Origin: Streptomyces flaveolus
GTDB taxonomy: Bacteria > Actinomycetota > Actinomycetes > Streptomycetales > Streptomycetaceae
NCBI RefSeq assembly: GCF_014648815.1
Contig: NZ_BMRV01000008.1
Location: forward strand, 124,001-188,000
Direction of reading: 5' to 3'
Length of the DNA: 64,000 bases
The position numbers and the translations under genes are program-made. Shown piece by piece: positions 53,175 through 62,060 of the stretch; position 1 is the stretch's first letter, and the number at the start of each line of letters is the position of its first letter. The notes beneath the pieces were generated by a model. The model searched no databases and was not told where the DNA came from. It saw nothing but the letters and a program-made list of their open reading frames with translations.

Positions 53175-54578
53175 ATGACCACTCTCGCCGACCCCGTCCC
53201 CGGCGGACGGCCCGGTGACGTCGCCCGGGCCGCCTCGCTGAGCGGCGAGCTGGCCGGGCGGGGCGTCCACGGTGTCGTCCTGGCGTACGTCGACACCGCC
53301 GGGATCGGCCGGGTGAAGACCGTGCCGACCGCGAAGCTCGCCTCGGCCGCGGCCTGGGGCGTCGGGATGTCCCCGGTGTTCGACACGTTCCTCGCGAACG
53401 ACGCGATCGTCACCACGGACGTCCTCGGCTCCCCGGACGGCGACCTGCGCCTCTACCCCGACCTCGACCGGCTGACCGTCCTCGCGGCGCAGCCCGGGTG
53501 GGCGTGGGCACCGGTGGACCGGGTCACGCAGGAGGGCGAGCCGCACCCGGCGTGCGGGCGGACCGTCCTGCGCCGGATGGTGACGGAGGCCGCCGAACGG
53601 CACGGGGTCACCTTCCGGGCCGCCGTCGAGATCGAGTGGGTCCTCGGCCGGGGCGACGCACCCGACGGAGCCTTCGTGCCCGCGGTCTCGGGGCCGGCGT
53701 ACGGCGCGACCCGGCAGATCGGGCTGAGCGACTGCGCCGCCGAGCTGCTGGCCGCCCTGGCGGCTCAGGACGTGGACGTGGAGCAGCTCCATCCGGAGTA
53801 CGCGCCGGGGCAGTTCGAGGTCTCGGTGGGCGCGCTCGACCCGGTGGCGGCGGCCGACCGCAGTGTCCTGGTGCGCCAGACGATCCGGGCGGTGGCCCAG
53901 CGGCACGGGATGCGGGTCTCCTTCTCCCCCGCGGTGTCGGCGCGGGGCGTCGGCAACGGCGGTCACCTCCACCTCTCGGCCTGGCGGGACGGGACGAACC
54001 TGCACGCGGGGGGTGCGGGCCGGTACGGCATGACGGCCGAGGCCGAGTCACTGGTCGCCGGGGTGCTCGCCCACCTCCCCGGGCTCACCGCGGTGACCGC
54101 GCCCAGCCCGGCCAGCCATCTGCGGCTCAGGCCGTCCCAGTGGGCCGGGGTGTTCACCGCCTGGGGCCGGGAGACCCGCGAGGCGGCCCTGCGGGTGGTC
54201 ACCGGCACGGCCGGGGTGCGCGACCAGGCGGCGAACCTGGAGGTCAAGCCGGTCGACCTGGCCGCCAATCCGTACCTCGCGCTCGCCTGCGTGATCGCCG
54301 CCGGACTGCACGGCATGGCCTCGTCCGCGTCCCTGCCCGAGGAGATCACCGGCGACCCGGCCAGGCTCGACCCGGCCGAGGCGGCGGCCCGGGGTGTGCG
54401 CCGGCTGCCGGTATCGCTCGCGGAGTCGGTCGAGGCGTTCCGCGCCGACGACGTGCTCCGGAGCGCGCTGGGGCCGGTCCTGGCCGACGCGGTGACCGCG
54501 GTGCGGCGGGGCGAGATCGCGGCGGTCGACGGGCTGGACGACGACCGGGTGGCGGCGGCCTACCGCTGGATCTACTGA
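53175..54578 (+). CDS. Glutamine-synthetase-family ligase
   Basis: A 467-residue GS-fold enzyme. VVLAYVDTAGIGRVKTVP is the N-terminal beta-grasp, AAVEIEWVLGRG holds metal-binding Glu, LHPEYAPGQFEVS the next set, VGNGGHLHLSAW the ATP/metal loop with His, and NLEVKPVDLAANPYLAL the C-terminal part. Streptomycetes use such paralogues for gamma-glutamylation of amines rather than ammonia. ATG at 53175 with GGGAGG upstream. One base separates its stop from the amidohydrolase start. Confidence 0.88.
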   Translation: MTTLADPVPGGRPGDVARAASLSGELAGRGVHGVVLAYVDTAGIGRVKTVPTAKLASAAAWGVGMSPVFDTFLANDAIVTTDVLGSPDGDLRLYPDLDRLTVLAAQPGWAWAPVDRVTQEGEPHPACGRTVLRRMVTEAAERHGVTFRAAVEIEWVLGRGDAPDGAFVPAVSGPAYGATRQIGLSDCAAELLAALAAQDVDVEQLHPEYAPGQFEVSVGALDPVAAADRSVLVRQTIRAVAQRHGMRVSFSPAVSARGVGNGGHLHLSAWRDGTNLHAGGAGRYGMTAEAESLVAGVLAHLPGLTAVTAPSPASHLRLRPSQWAGVFTAWGRETREAALRVVTGTAGVRDQAANLEVKPVDLAANPYLALACVIAAGLHGMASSASLPEEITGDPARLDPAEAAARGVRRLPVSLAESVEAFRADDVLRSALGPVLADAVTAVRRGEIAAVDGLDDDRVAAAYRWIY

Positions 54579-54579
54579 C

Positions 54580-55725
54580 ATGGCCGCGGGGCCCGTCCAC
54601 GAGACCCTCGCCGCCCTGGACCTGGTCGATCACCACTGCCACGGCGCCGTCGTCGACGACCTGGACCGGGAGGGCTTCGAAGCCCTCCTCACCGAGGGCG
54701 AGACGTGGCCCGGCGTCTCGTCCTTCGACAGCCCCGTCGGGCTCGCCGTCCGCCGGCACTGCGCGCCCCTGCTGGACCTGCCGCGCCACGCGTCGCCGGA
54801 CGCGTACCTGGCCCGGCGGTCCCAGCTCGGCGCCGCCGAGGTGAACCGGCGGTTCCTGCGCGCCGCGGGCACGGGCGTGTTCTGCGTCGACACCGGGTAC
54901 GCCCCGCACCGCGTCACCACGCCGGCCGGCCTGGCCGGGGCCGCGGACGCGGTGGCGTACGAGGTCGTCCGGCTGGAGGGCGTAGCGGAGGCGGTGGCGG
55001 CCGGGGGTGTGGAGCCGGACGCGTACGCGGAGGCCGTCAGCACGGCCGCGTGGCAGGCGGTACGGCGGCCGGACGTGGTGGGCGTGAAGTCGGTGGCCGC
55101 CTACCGCACCGGCTTCGACCTCGACCCGGCCCGCCCGTCGGCCGAGGAGGTGACGCGGGCCGCCCGGCGCTGGCTGACGCGCGGAGGCCGGCTGGACGAC
55201 CCGGTGCTCGTACGGCATCTGCTGTGGACCGCCGTCGACCTCGGCCGGCCGCTGCAACTGCACGTCGGGTTCGGCGACAGCGACATCCGCATGCACCGGG
55301 TGGATCCCACCCATCTGACCGACTGGCTGCACCTGATCGCCGGGACAGTCCCGGTCCTGCTGCTGCACTGCTGGCCCTACCAGCGGCAGGCGGCCTACCT
55401 GTCCGCGGTCTTCGAGCGGGTGTACCTCGACGTGGGCCTCACCCTGCACCACGTCGGCCCCGCCCGGGCGGGGGCGATCCTGGCGGAGGCCCTGGAGATC
55501 ACGCCCTTCCGCAAGCTGCTGTACAGCTCCGACGCCTATGGAGTGGCCGAGTTCCACCACCTCGGGGCACTGTCCTTCCGGCAAGGGCTCGCCGGGCTGC
55601 TGCAGGAGCGGATGGACGCCGACGAACTCGCCCTGCCGGACGCGCTGCGCATCGCGCGGTGGACGGGCCGCGACAACGCGCGCCGGGTGTACGGGCTGCC
55701 CGGCGATCCCCCGGACGACGGCTGA
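54580..55725 (+). CDS. Amidohydrolase partner of the GS-like ligase
   Basis: A 381-residue amidohydrolase_2-like barrel: LVDHHCHGAVVDDLDREGF (HxH region), LQLHVGFGD, LLHCWPYQRQAA, VYLDVGLTLHH and LLYSSDAYGVAEF for the strand-8 Asp. It is the same domain that is fused N-terminally to a GS domain in fungal FluG and plant NodGS proteins; here the two are separate, adjacent genes in reverse order. Could hydrolyse the amide formed by, or supply the amine to, its partner. Confidence 0.85.
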   Translation: MAAGPVHETLAALDLVDHHCHGAVVDDLDREGFEALLTEGETWPGVSSFDSPVGLAVRRHCAPLLDLPRHASPDAYLARRSQLGAAEVNRRFLRAAGTGVFCVDTGYAPHRVTTPAGLAGAADAVAYEVVRLEGVAEAVAAGGVEPDAYAEAVSTAAWQAVRRPDVVGVKSVAAYRTGFDLDPARPSAEEVTRAARRWLTRGGRLDDPVLVRHLLWTAVDLGRPLQLHVGFGDSDIRMHRVDPTHLTDWLHLIAGTVPVLLLHCWPYQRQAAYLSAVFERVYLDVGLTLHHVGPARAGAILAEALEITPFRKLLYSSDAYGVAEFHHLGALSFRQGLAGLLQERMDADELALPDALRIARWTGRDNARRVYGLPGDPPDDG

Positions 55726-55796
55726 GCGGCGTGGGGACGGTCACAGTCCCGGAGCGGCGCCCAGGAAGCACGAGAGGCTGAAAGTATGATCAAGCG

Positions 55797-56333
55797 ATGT
55801 CTGACATGACCGAAACCACGCCGGGCTGGCTGACGACCGACGAGCTCGAGATGGCGCGCGCACGCATGCCGATCCTGTACGTCGAGGCCGTGCCCGTGCG
55901 CGTCGACGACAGCGGCGAAGTCACCAGCGTGGGCCTGCTGCTGCGCATCGGGCCGGACGGCACGGTCAGCCGGACCCTGGTCTCCGGCCGGGTGCTGCAC
56001 CACGAGCGGGTCCGCGACGCCCTGCTGCGCCACCTGGAGAAGGACCTCGGCCCGGTGGCGCTGCCCCGGGTGCCGTCCTCGCTCCAGCCCTTCACGGTGG
56101 CGGAGTACTTCCCCACGCACGGCGTCACGCCGTACCACGACCCCCGGCAGCACGCGGTCTCCCTCGCCTACGTCGTGCCGGTGACCGGCGACTGCCGGCC
56201 CCGGCAGGACGCGCTGGACCTGGTGTGGTTCAGCCCGCAGGAGGCCCTGTCGGCGGCGGTGCAGAGCGAGATGCCGGGCGGGCACGGGGTGCTGCTGAAG
56301 CAGGCGCTGGCACATGTGGGCTGCGTGATCTGA
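55797..56333 (+). CDS. NUDIX-fold protein (DUF4916)
   Basis: A 178-residue protein: PGWLTTDELEMARARMPILYVEAVPVRVDD at the start and AYVVPVTGDCRPRQDALDLVWFSPQEA at the end. The fold is Nudix-like but the canonical GX5EX7REUXEE box is not visible, so hydrolase activity is doubtful. TATGAT at 55785-55790 ends six bases before the ATG and no ribosome site is present: a leaderless mRNA. Confidence 0.82.
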   Translation: MSDMTETTPGWLTTDELEMARARMPILYVEAVPVRVDDSGEVTSVGLLLRIGPDGTVSRTLVSGRVLHHERVRDALLRHLEKDLGPVALPRVPSSLQPFTVAEYFPTHGVTPYHDPRQHAVSLAYVVPVTGDCRPRQDALDLVWFSPQEALSAAVQSEMPGGHGVLLKQALAHVGCVI

Positions 56334-56404
56334 AGGGCTCAGGCTCCACGGGAGGGACCGGCGGGCATCGGCCCGCGGGTCCCTCACCCGCGCCCGGAAC
56401 CGAC

Positions 56405-56441
56405 AAAAGGGTCCCGCGGGCTCTCGCCCGCGAAGACCCTT
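56405..56441 (-). terminator. Intrinsic terminator of tRNA-Pro copy 3
   Basis: AAGGGTC/GACCCTT and CGCGGGC/GCCCGCG stack into a long hairpin with a TCTC loop, then four T on the minus strand. Closely related to the copy 1 terminator. Confidence 0.82.
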
Positions 56442-56448
56442 CGCTCTG

Positions 56449-56522
<74 letters not shown>

Positions 56523-56628
56523 TTGCCCGTGTGACCTGGGGTTTCCCCTGGCCGAACGCGCAGGAAAACCATACCGCACTCGGGCCGGTGGTCGCGCACC
56601 GCTTTTGGGGCCGGCGGCGCCCCGCAGG

Positions 56629-57960
56629 TCAGCCCCGCTCCGCGCGGGCCCGTCCGCGCAGCGCCGTCCGGCCCGGCCCGGCGGCGCTCGCGTCGACGCG
56701 CACCAGGCCGCGTACCGCCGGTATCACGAGCAGGGTGGTGCAGACCACGAAGCTCATCGCGCCGGCGACGAGCAGGACGTGGTCCGCGCCGAGGGCCGAG
56801 GCCGCGGGGCCGGCGAGGGCCTGGCCGACGGGCATCATGGCGAGGGAGCCCGCGACGTCGTAGGCGTGGATGCGGTTGAGGACGTCGGGCGGGACCTGGG
56901 TCTGCACGCTGGTCGCCCACATGACGCCCCAGAAGGACATCCCGGCGCCGGCGACGGCCGCTCCGGCGGCCATGGCCGGTACGCCGAGTCCGGCGCCGAC
57001 GCTCGCCGGGAAGGCGGCGAAGCCGAAGAGGGCGATCGCGCCGGCGCGGAGCATGCGGCGGGGGCGCAGCCGCAGCGCGAGGAGTCCGCCGACGACCGTG
57101 CCGGCGCCCAGGGCCGAGTTGACCAGGCCGTAGGCGCGCGGGCCGTGCTGCTGCACGACCTCCGTCGCCACCAGCGGCACGGTCGGGCCCCAGACGGCGA
57201 TCATGTAGACGCCCCAGACGGCGATGACGCCCCACAGCCAGGGCCGGGACCGGAATTCGCGCCATCCCTCGACGAGATCGGCGCGGAAGGCCTCGGTGGC
57301 GCGGCCCGCGGGATGCCCGCCGGCGCGGTCCCGGGGCGGGAGCGGGGGCAGGCGGAGCAGCAGCAGGCACAGGGCGCTGACCGCGTAGGTGGTGGCGTGG
57401 GCGGCGAAGACACCGCCGGGTGAGGCGAAGCCGACCAGCAGTCCGGCCGCGGCGGGGCCGGCGAGCTGGGCCGCGGACTCGGCGACGCGTATGGCGCCGT
57501 TGGCGCCCTGGATGTCGGAAGCGAGCCGGGGCACGGTGCTGGCGACGCCGGGCTGGAACACCGCGCCCGCGACGCCGTTGAGGAAGCCGATCGCGCAGAT
57601 CTGCCAGAGGACCACGTGGCCGGAGAAGAAGAGCGCGGCGGCCAGGGCCTGGGTGACCAGGCGGACCAGGTCGGCGCCGATCATGAGTTTGCGGGTGCTG
57701 AACCGGTCGGCGAGGACCCCGCCGAAGACGACCAGTCCGGCGAACGCGGCGGCGGTCGCGGCCATGGCGAGACCCACGGCGCCCGCCCCGTATCCGTGCT
57801 GGAGCAGGCCGGCGGCGAGGGCGACGGGCAGCATGGTGTCGCCGAGCCGGGCGACGGCCCGGGCGGCGAAGAACAGGGCGAAGTCCCGTGACCAGACGGG
57901 TCGTGCCGCCTTCTGCTGGGCCGGCCCCTCCGGCGTGGGCCCCGATGACGTCCCGGCCAT
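56629..57960 (-). CDS. MFS transporter (EntS/MFS_3-like)
   Basis: A 443-residue 12-span major facilitator of the enterobactin-exporter-like group: FFAARAVARLGDTMLPVALA in span 1, GVLADRFSTRKLMIGADLVR between spans 2 and 3, and FQPGVASTVPRLAS. Likely an exporter of a drug or small metabolite; there is no siderophore gene nearby to support a specific cargo. ATG at 57960. Confidence 0.87.
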   Translation of the reverse strand: MAGTSSGPTPEGPAQQKAARPVWSRDFALFFAARAVARLGDTMLPVALAAGLLQHGYGAGAVGLAMAATAAAFAGLVVFGGVLADRFSTRKLMIGADLVRLVTQALAAALFFSGHVVLWQICAIGFLNGVAGAVFQPGVASTVPRLASDIQGANGAIRVAESAAQLAGPAAAGLLVGFASPGGVFAAHATTYAVSALCLLLLRLPPLPPRDRAGGHPAGRATEAFRADLVEGWREFRSRPWLWGVIAVWGVYMIAVWGPTVPLVATEVVQQHGPRAYGLVNSALGAGTVVGGLLALRLRPRRMLRAGAIALFGFAAFPASVGAGLGVPAMAAGAAVAGAGMSFWGVMWATSVQTQVPPDVLNRIHAYDVAGSLAMMPVGQALAGPAASALGADHVLLVAGAMSFVVCTTLLVIPAVRGLVRVDASAAGPGRTALRGRARAERG

Positions 57961-58117
57961 CCCGCGCGCTCCCCTCCCCGGCCGGCCCCCGGCCCCCGTC
58001 GATCCCCCGGCCCCTGATCCCCCGTCACGCTTCTGGCAGCCGGAGCCCCCCTCCGGCCCCGGCTGCCACGCTTGTCTCGGATCATGCCACGGGGCACTGA
58101 CAACGCCCGAGGGGTTT

Positions 58118-58477
58118 TCAGCCCCCGGCCGGGAGCCCCAGCCGGGGGTGCGCCTCCAGCAGCCGGGAGGGGGCGGCCTGGCGCCAGGAGTCGGCGAGGA
58201 TGTCTCGCAGCTCGTCGTCGCCGTCGAGGGCGGCCAGGCGCGCCCGCACCCAGGCGAACTGGGCCTCGTGATCGGCGATCCAGAACTTCTCCGGCTCGGC
58301 CAGCACCAGTTCGGCGCGCTCCTCCTTGGGGCAGCGCACCGCCATGGAGGTCTCGTCCTCGGGCAGCGTGGCGAACATCTTGCCCGCGACCCGGAACGTG
58401 GGCATGCTCCAGGCGATCTTCTCCGTGGTGTCCGGCAGGGACAGGGCGATACGGCGTACGTCTTCGGCGTCCGGCAT
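58118..58477 (-). CDS. MmcQ/YjbR family protein
   Basis: A 119-residue protein of the MmcQ/YjbR fold: IALSLPDTTEKIAWSMPTFRVAGKMFATL and ADHEAQFAWVRARLAALD. A small DNA-binding-like fold of unknown role. I take the ATG at 58477 (MPDAEDV), which follows a TACGGT box at leaderless distance; 58507 is an alternative. Confidence 0.85.
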   Translation of the reverse strand: MPDAEDVRRIALSLPDTTEKIAWSMPTFRVAGKMFATLPEDETSMAVRCPKEERAELVLAEPEKFWIADHEAQFAWVRARLAALDGDDELRDILADSWRQAAPSRLLEAHPRLGLPAGG

Positions 58478-58518
58478 GTCAGGCACCGTAGCCGCCGCCA
58501 CTGACATTCAGCGGGGAA

Positions 58519-59052
58519 TCAGCCGCCGGCCGCGAGGGCGCCGACCTGCTTGAAGTAGAGGGTCGTCGGCCGCAGCACGCCCTCCGGGCTCGCCGCGTAG
58601 TCGGGGATCGTCCCGGCCCGTGTCCACCCGGCGGAGCGGTAGAGGTGTTCGGCGGGACTGCCGGTCTCGGTGTCCAGGTGGAGCAGGGTGATGCCGGTCC
58701 GGGCGGCGGCCTCCTCGGCGGTGGCCAGCAGCCGACGGCCGAGTCCCCGGCCGCGGGCGTCGCGGGACACCATGAGCTTCACCAGCTCGGCGCGGTGGCG
58801 GCTGTTGGGCTTGTCGGGCAGGGCAAGGCTCACCGTCCCGGTCACCCGTCCCCCCTCCTGCGCCACCCATACGGTGAGCTGCCCGGCGGCCACGGCGGCG
58901 GCCCGTCCCCGCCACCAGGCGAGGGCCTCGTCGCGGTCGAGCGGCGCCAGGAAGCCCACGGAGGCGCCGCCGTCCACGGTGTCGGTCAGCAGGTCGGCCA
59001 GTTCCTCCAGCAGTGCGGTCAGCCGGGCCTCGTCGGCACGGGTCACGGTCAC
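58519..59052 (-). CDS. GNAT family N-acetyltransferase
   Basis: A 177-residue acetyltransferase: VWVAQEGGRVTGTVSLAL for the central strands, VKLMVSRDARGRGLGRRLL for the acetyl-CoA pyrophosphate loop (R-G-x-G-x-G/R), and LYRSAGWTRAGTIP near the end. GTG at 59052 overlaps the stop of the XRE-cupin gene (GTGA), so the two are co-translated. Substrate unknown. Confidence 0.9.
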   Translation of the reverse strand: MTVTRADEARLTALLEELADLLTDTVDGGASVGFLAPLDRDEALAWWRGRAAAVAAGQLTVWVAQEGGRVTGTVSLALPDKPNSRHRAELVKLMVSRDARGRGLGRRLLATAEEAAARTGITLLHLDTETGSPAEHLYRSAGWTRAGTIPDYAASPEGVLRPTTLYFKQVGALAAGG

Positions 59053-59645
59053 GGCAGCACCACCGCCAGCACGTACCGCGCGTCCTGCGGGCCGGCACAC
59101 CGGAACCGGGTCGGCCCCCACACCCGCAGCCGCAGGCAGTCGCCGGTGCCGAGGTCGTGCGCGACATCCTGCGCGGTCACCTCCAGCGCCCCTTCCAGGA
59201 CCCAGATGTGCTGTTCGAGGCCGGGCACGGGCGGCCGGTCGTAGGCGATGTCGGCGCCGGCGGTGAGCCGTCCCTCGACGAGTTCGCCGCGCAGGCCCGC
59301 GTGCGGCGGGGACACCGACCTGCGCACGAATCCGGCGGTGCGGTCCTCCCACCGGGGCTGCTCATCGGCGCGCACCAGGAGAGCCGGCTCCGCCTCGACC
59401 TCGCTGAGCAGCCGGGACATGGTCCGTCCGTACACCGCGCACAGGCGGTTCAGCAGGGAGGCGGTGGGGCTGATCTCCGCGCGCTCGGCCCGGGACAGGG
59501 TGGACCGGCTCACCCCACTGCGCTCCGCCAGCTCGCCCAGCGACCAGCCGTGCTCGGCGCGCAGCTCGGCGAGGCGGGCGCCGAGCCGGGCGTCGACGGG
59601 GTCCAGCACGGGGGCGGGACCGTGCACCGTCTCAGACTGTTTCAT
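59049..59645 (-). CDS. XRE regulator with C-terminal cupin domain
   Basis: A 198-residue regulator: helix-turn-helix at about 22-75 (LAELRAEHGWSLGELAERSGVSRSTLSRAE) and a cupin sensor at about 110-190 (PGLEQHIWVLEGALEVTAQD). Typical of PuuR-like small-molecule sensors. It is co-translated with the GNAT gene downstream, which it probably regulates together with itself. Confidence 0.88.
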   Translation of the reverse strand: MKQSETVHGPAPVLDPVDARLGARLAELRAEHGWSLGELAERSGVSRSTLSRAERAEISPTASLLNRLCAVYGRTMSRLLSEVEAEPALLVRADEQPRWEDRTAGFVRRSVSPPHAGLRGELVEGRLTAGADIAYDRPPVPGLEQHIWVLEGALEVTAQDVAHDLGTGDCLRLRVWGPTRFRCAGPQDARYVLAVVLP

Positions 59646-59678
59646 ATTCGGGATGCTATCCCATATCAGAAACGCGAT

Positions 59679-61061
59679 TCACCTGACGTCGGAGCGCCCG
59701 CCGAACGCGCTCAGCGTGCGCTCCAGCACCGGCAGCGCCCGCACCACCCGCTTCGAGCGGATCAACAGGTCCCAGGCCGGCTCGAACTTCTTCCAGCCGC
59801 CCGCGTACGCGAGGTGCCGCAGCCGCTCGTGCGCGCCGGGCTGGGCCGCCGAGCCCCGCCAGATGCTGGACCAGCGGTAGAAGTCGCGGTAGGCCCGCCA
59901 GTAGCCCTCCTCCAGCTGCTCGGCCGTCATGCCCCTGGGCCGGTGGACGACGTGGCGGGTGTCGTACAGGTCCCAGTCGCGGTGCAGGATGCGGTCCTCG
60001 GACTCCAGTTGCCGCCACAGCCCGGTCGACGGGTAGGGCGTCATGATGTGGAAGGTGGCCGTCTCGACCCCCTGTTCGACCGCCCACTCGACCGTCCGGT
60101 CGAAGACGTCGGGGCCGTCCTGGTCGAGCCCGAAGACGAAGCTGGCGTTGACCATCACCCCCGCGTCGTGCAGGCGTCGTACCGCCGCCCCGTAGTCCGT
60201 GCCGATGTTCTGGTTCTTGCGGCGTTCGGCGAGGTTGGCGTCGTTGACGGTCTCGAAGCCGACGAAGAGGCTGCGCAGGCCCGCCTCGGCCGCCCGCTCC
60301 AGCAGGCCCGGCTTCAGGACGGAGTTGACCGTGCCGGCCGCCTGCCACAGCCGGCCCATGCCCTGCATGCCGTCGAAGAGGGCCTCGGCGAAGCGCGGGT
60401 TGCCGAAGAGGTGGTCGTCGAGGAAGTAGAGGTGGCGGCCGGGCAGGCGCTCGATCTCGGCGAGGGCGTCGTCGACGGCCTGGGTGTAGAAGGACTTGCC
60501 GCCCTCGAAGAAGGCGTCCTTGTAGCAGAAGTCGCAGTGGTGCGGACAACCGCGCGAGACGACGAGCGAGTTGGGGACGAGGTAGAGGTGACGCTTGATC
60601 AGGTCGCGGCGCACCGGCGGTAGTCCGCCCAGGGTGCGCAGGGTGGAGTCGTAGCGGCGGGCCGGTACGCCGTCGCGGAAGTCCTTGAGGAACAGCGGCC
60701 AGGTGTCCTCGCCGGGGCCGGTGAAGACCGTGTCGGCGTGGGCCGCCGCCTCGTCGGGCAGTGAGGTGACGTGCAGGCCGCCCATGGCGACGTGGACGCC
60801 GCGGGCACGGAAGTGGTCGGCGATCTCGTAGCTGCGCCGCGCCGAGGTGATGTACGGCTGGATCACCAGCAGGTCGGGGGTGGGCAGGGCCGCCAGGTCG
60901 AGGCGTTCCACGTGCTCGTCGTGGAGGGTGACCTCGTCGTCGGGGTCCAGGTAGCCGGCGAGGGTGGCGAGGCCGAGCGGCGGGAACAGCGAGTACTTGA
61001 TGGGCCGGAACAGCGGGCTCGTCGCCTCGGTCAGGGCCGGGAGGATCATCGTCACGCGCAT
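59679..61061 (-). CDS. B12-binding domain radical SAM enzyme
   Basis: A 460-residue enzyme: N-terminal cobalamin-binding-type Rossmann domain (about 1-140: PPLGLATLAGYLDPDDEV, MGGLHVTSLPDEA) and a radical SAM barrel with C172-x3-C176-x2-C179 (SRGCPHHCDFC). YFLDDHLFGNP, LFVGFETVND and FVFGLDQDG are usual landmarks. Such enzymes methylate or rearrange unactivated carbons. No biosynthetic partner is next to it, so the substrate is unknown. Confidence 0.9.
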   Translation of the reverse strand: MRVTMILPALTEATSPLFRPIKYSLFPPLGLATLAGYLDPDDEVTLHDEHVERLDLAALPTPDLLVIQPYITSARRSYEIADHFRARGVHVAMGGLHVTSLPDEAAAHADTVFTGPGEDTWPLFLKDFRDGVPARRYDSTLRTLGGLPPVRRDLIKRHLYLVPNSLVVSRGCPHHCDFCYKDAFFEGGKSFYTQAVDDALAEIERLPGRHLYFLDDHLFGNPRFAEALFDGMQGMGRLWQAAGTVNSVLKPGLLERAAEAGLRSLFVGFETVNDANLAERRKNQNIGTDYGAAVRRLHDAGVMVNASFVFGLDQDGPDVFDRTVEWAVEQGVETATFHIMTPYPSTGLWRQLESEDRILHRDWDLYDTRHVVHRPRGMTAEQLEEGYWRAYRDFYRWSSIWRGSAAQPGAHERLRHLAYAGGWKKFEPAWDLLIRSKRVVRALPVLERTLSAFGGRSDVR

Positions 61062-61130
61062 GACAGCCCAGACTGCGGGCGGCGGGTGGCCGGTTCCCGC
61101 CGGCCGGACGGCGCCCGGGCGTGCGGCGCC

Positions 61131-62033
61131 CTACCGTTCGGCGACCGCCTCGAGCGCGTCCAGCACCGGGCGGATCAGCGGATGCCCCTCGGCTCCCCGG
61201 CGTACGGCCGCGAAGACCCGTCGGGTGGGCGCGACCCCGTCGACGGGGCGGACCACCACTCCGGCCAGGTCCATGCCGAGCAGCGCCGAGCGCGGGACGA
61301 GCGCCACGCCCGCGTCGGCCGCGGCGAGGGACACGACCGCGCGGAAGTCGTCCGAGGAGTGCTCGAGCCGGGGCTGGAAGCCGGCCGTCTCGCAGGCCAG
61401 GACCACCACGTCGTGGCACGGGTTGCCGGGGTAGGGGCCGATCCACGGGTCCTTGGCCAGCTCCGCGAGCGGCACCTCCGCGGCGTCGGCGAGGCGGTGG
61501 GTGACCGGGACGACCGCGTCGAACGGCTCCGCGTACAGCGGCACGTGGGTCAGGCGCGGGTCGTCGGCGGACGGCGCCCCGCGGTACTCGACGGCGACCG
61601 CCACGTCGACCTGGCGGTCCAGCACCATCGGCAGGCTGGCGTCGCCCTCGGCGTCCTGGACGCGGATGCGGATGCCGGGCGCCGTCTCCGCGAGCCGGGC
61701 CAGCGCGGGCCCGACGACCAGGGTGATGCCGGTCGCGAAGGCGGCGACCGTGACCGTGCCGGCCTCGCCCGAGCTGTACGCGGCGAGCTCGGCCTCGGCC
61801 CGCTCCAGCTGGGCGAGGACGGCGTTGGTGTGGCTGAGCAGGATCTCGCCGGCCGGGGTCAGCCGTACGCCCTTGGCGCCGCGCTCGACCAGGCGGTGCC
61901 CGGTCTCCTGCTCCAGGGCGGTCAGCTGCTGGGAGACCGCCGACGGGGTGAGGTACAGCGCGGCGGCAGCCGCCGTCACGGTGCGGTGGTCCGCCACCGC
62001 TCGGAGGATGTGCAGCCGCCGCGCTTCGATCAC
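61131..62033 (-). CDS. LysR family regulator
   Basis: A 300-residue LysR protein: HTH at 1-60 (LHILRAVADHRTVTAAAAALYLTPSAVSQQLTALEQE) and a substrate-binding-like effector domain from about 90. It follows kbl by 27 bp on the same strand, so it is probably co-transcribed with tdh-kbl and may control them or a linked threonine/glycine function. Confidence 0.9.
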   Translation of the reverse strand: MIEARRLHILRAVADHRTVTAAAAALYLTPSAVSQQLTALEQETGHRLVERGAKGVRLTPAGEILLSHTNAVLAQLERAEAELAAYSSGEAGTVTVAAFATGITLVVGPALARLAETAPGIRIRVQDAEGDASLPMVLDRQVDVAVAVEYRGAPSADDPRLTHVPLYAEPFDAVVPVTHRLADAAEVPLAELAKDPWIGPYPGNPCHDVVVLACETAGFQPRLEHSSDDFRAVVSLAAADAGVALVPRSALLGMDLAGVVVRPVDGVAPTRRVFAAVRRGAEGHPLIRPVLDALEAVAER

Positions 62034-62060
62034 GGAATCGATTCTCTCAGGTCACCGGGC

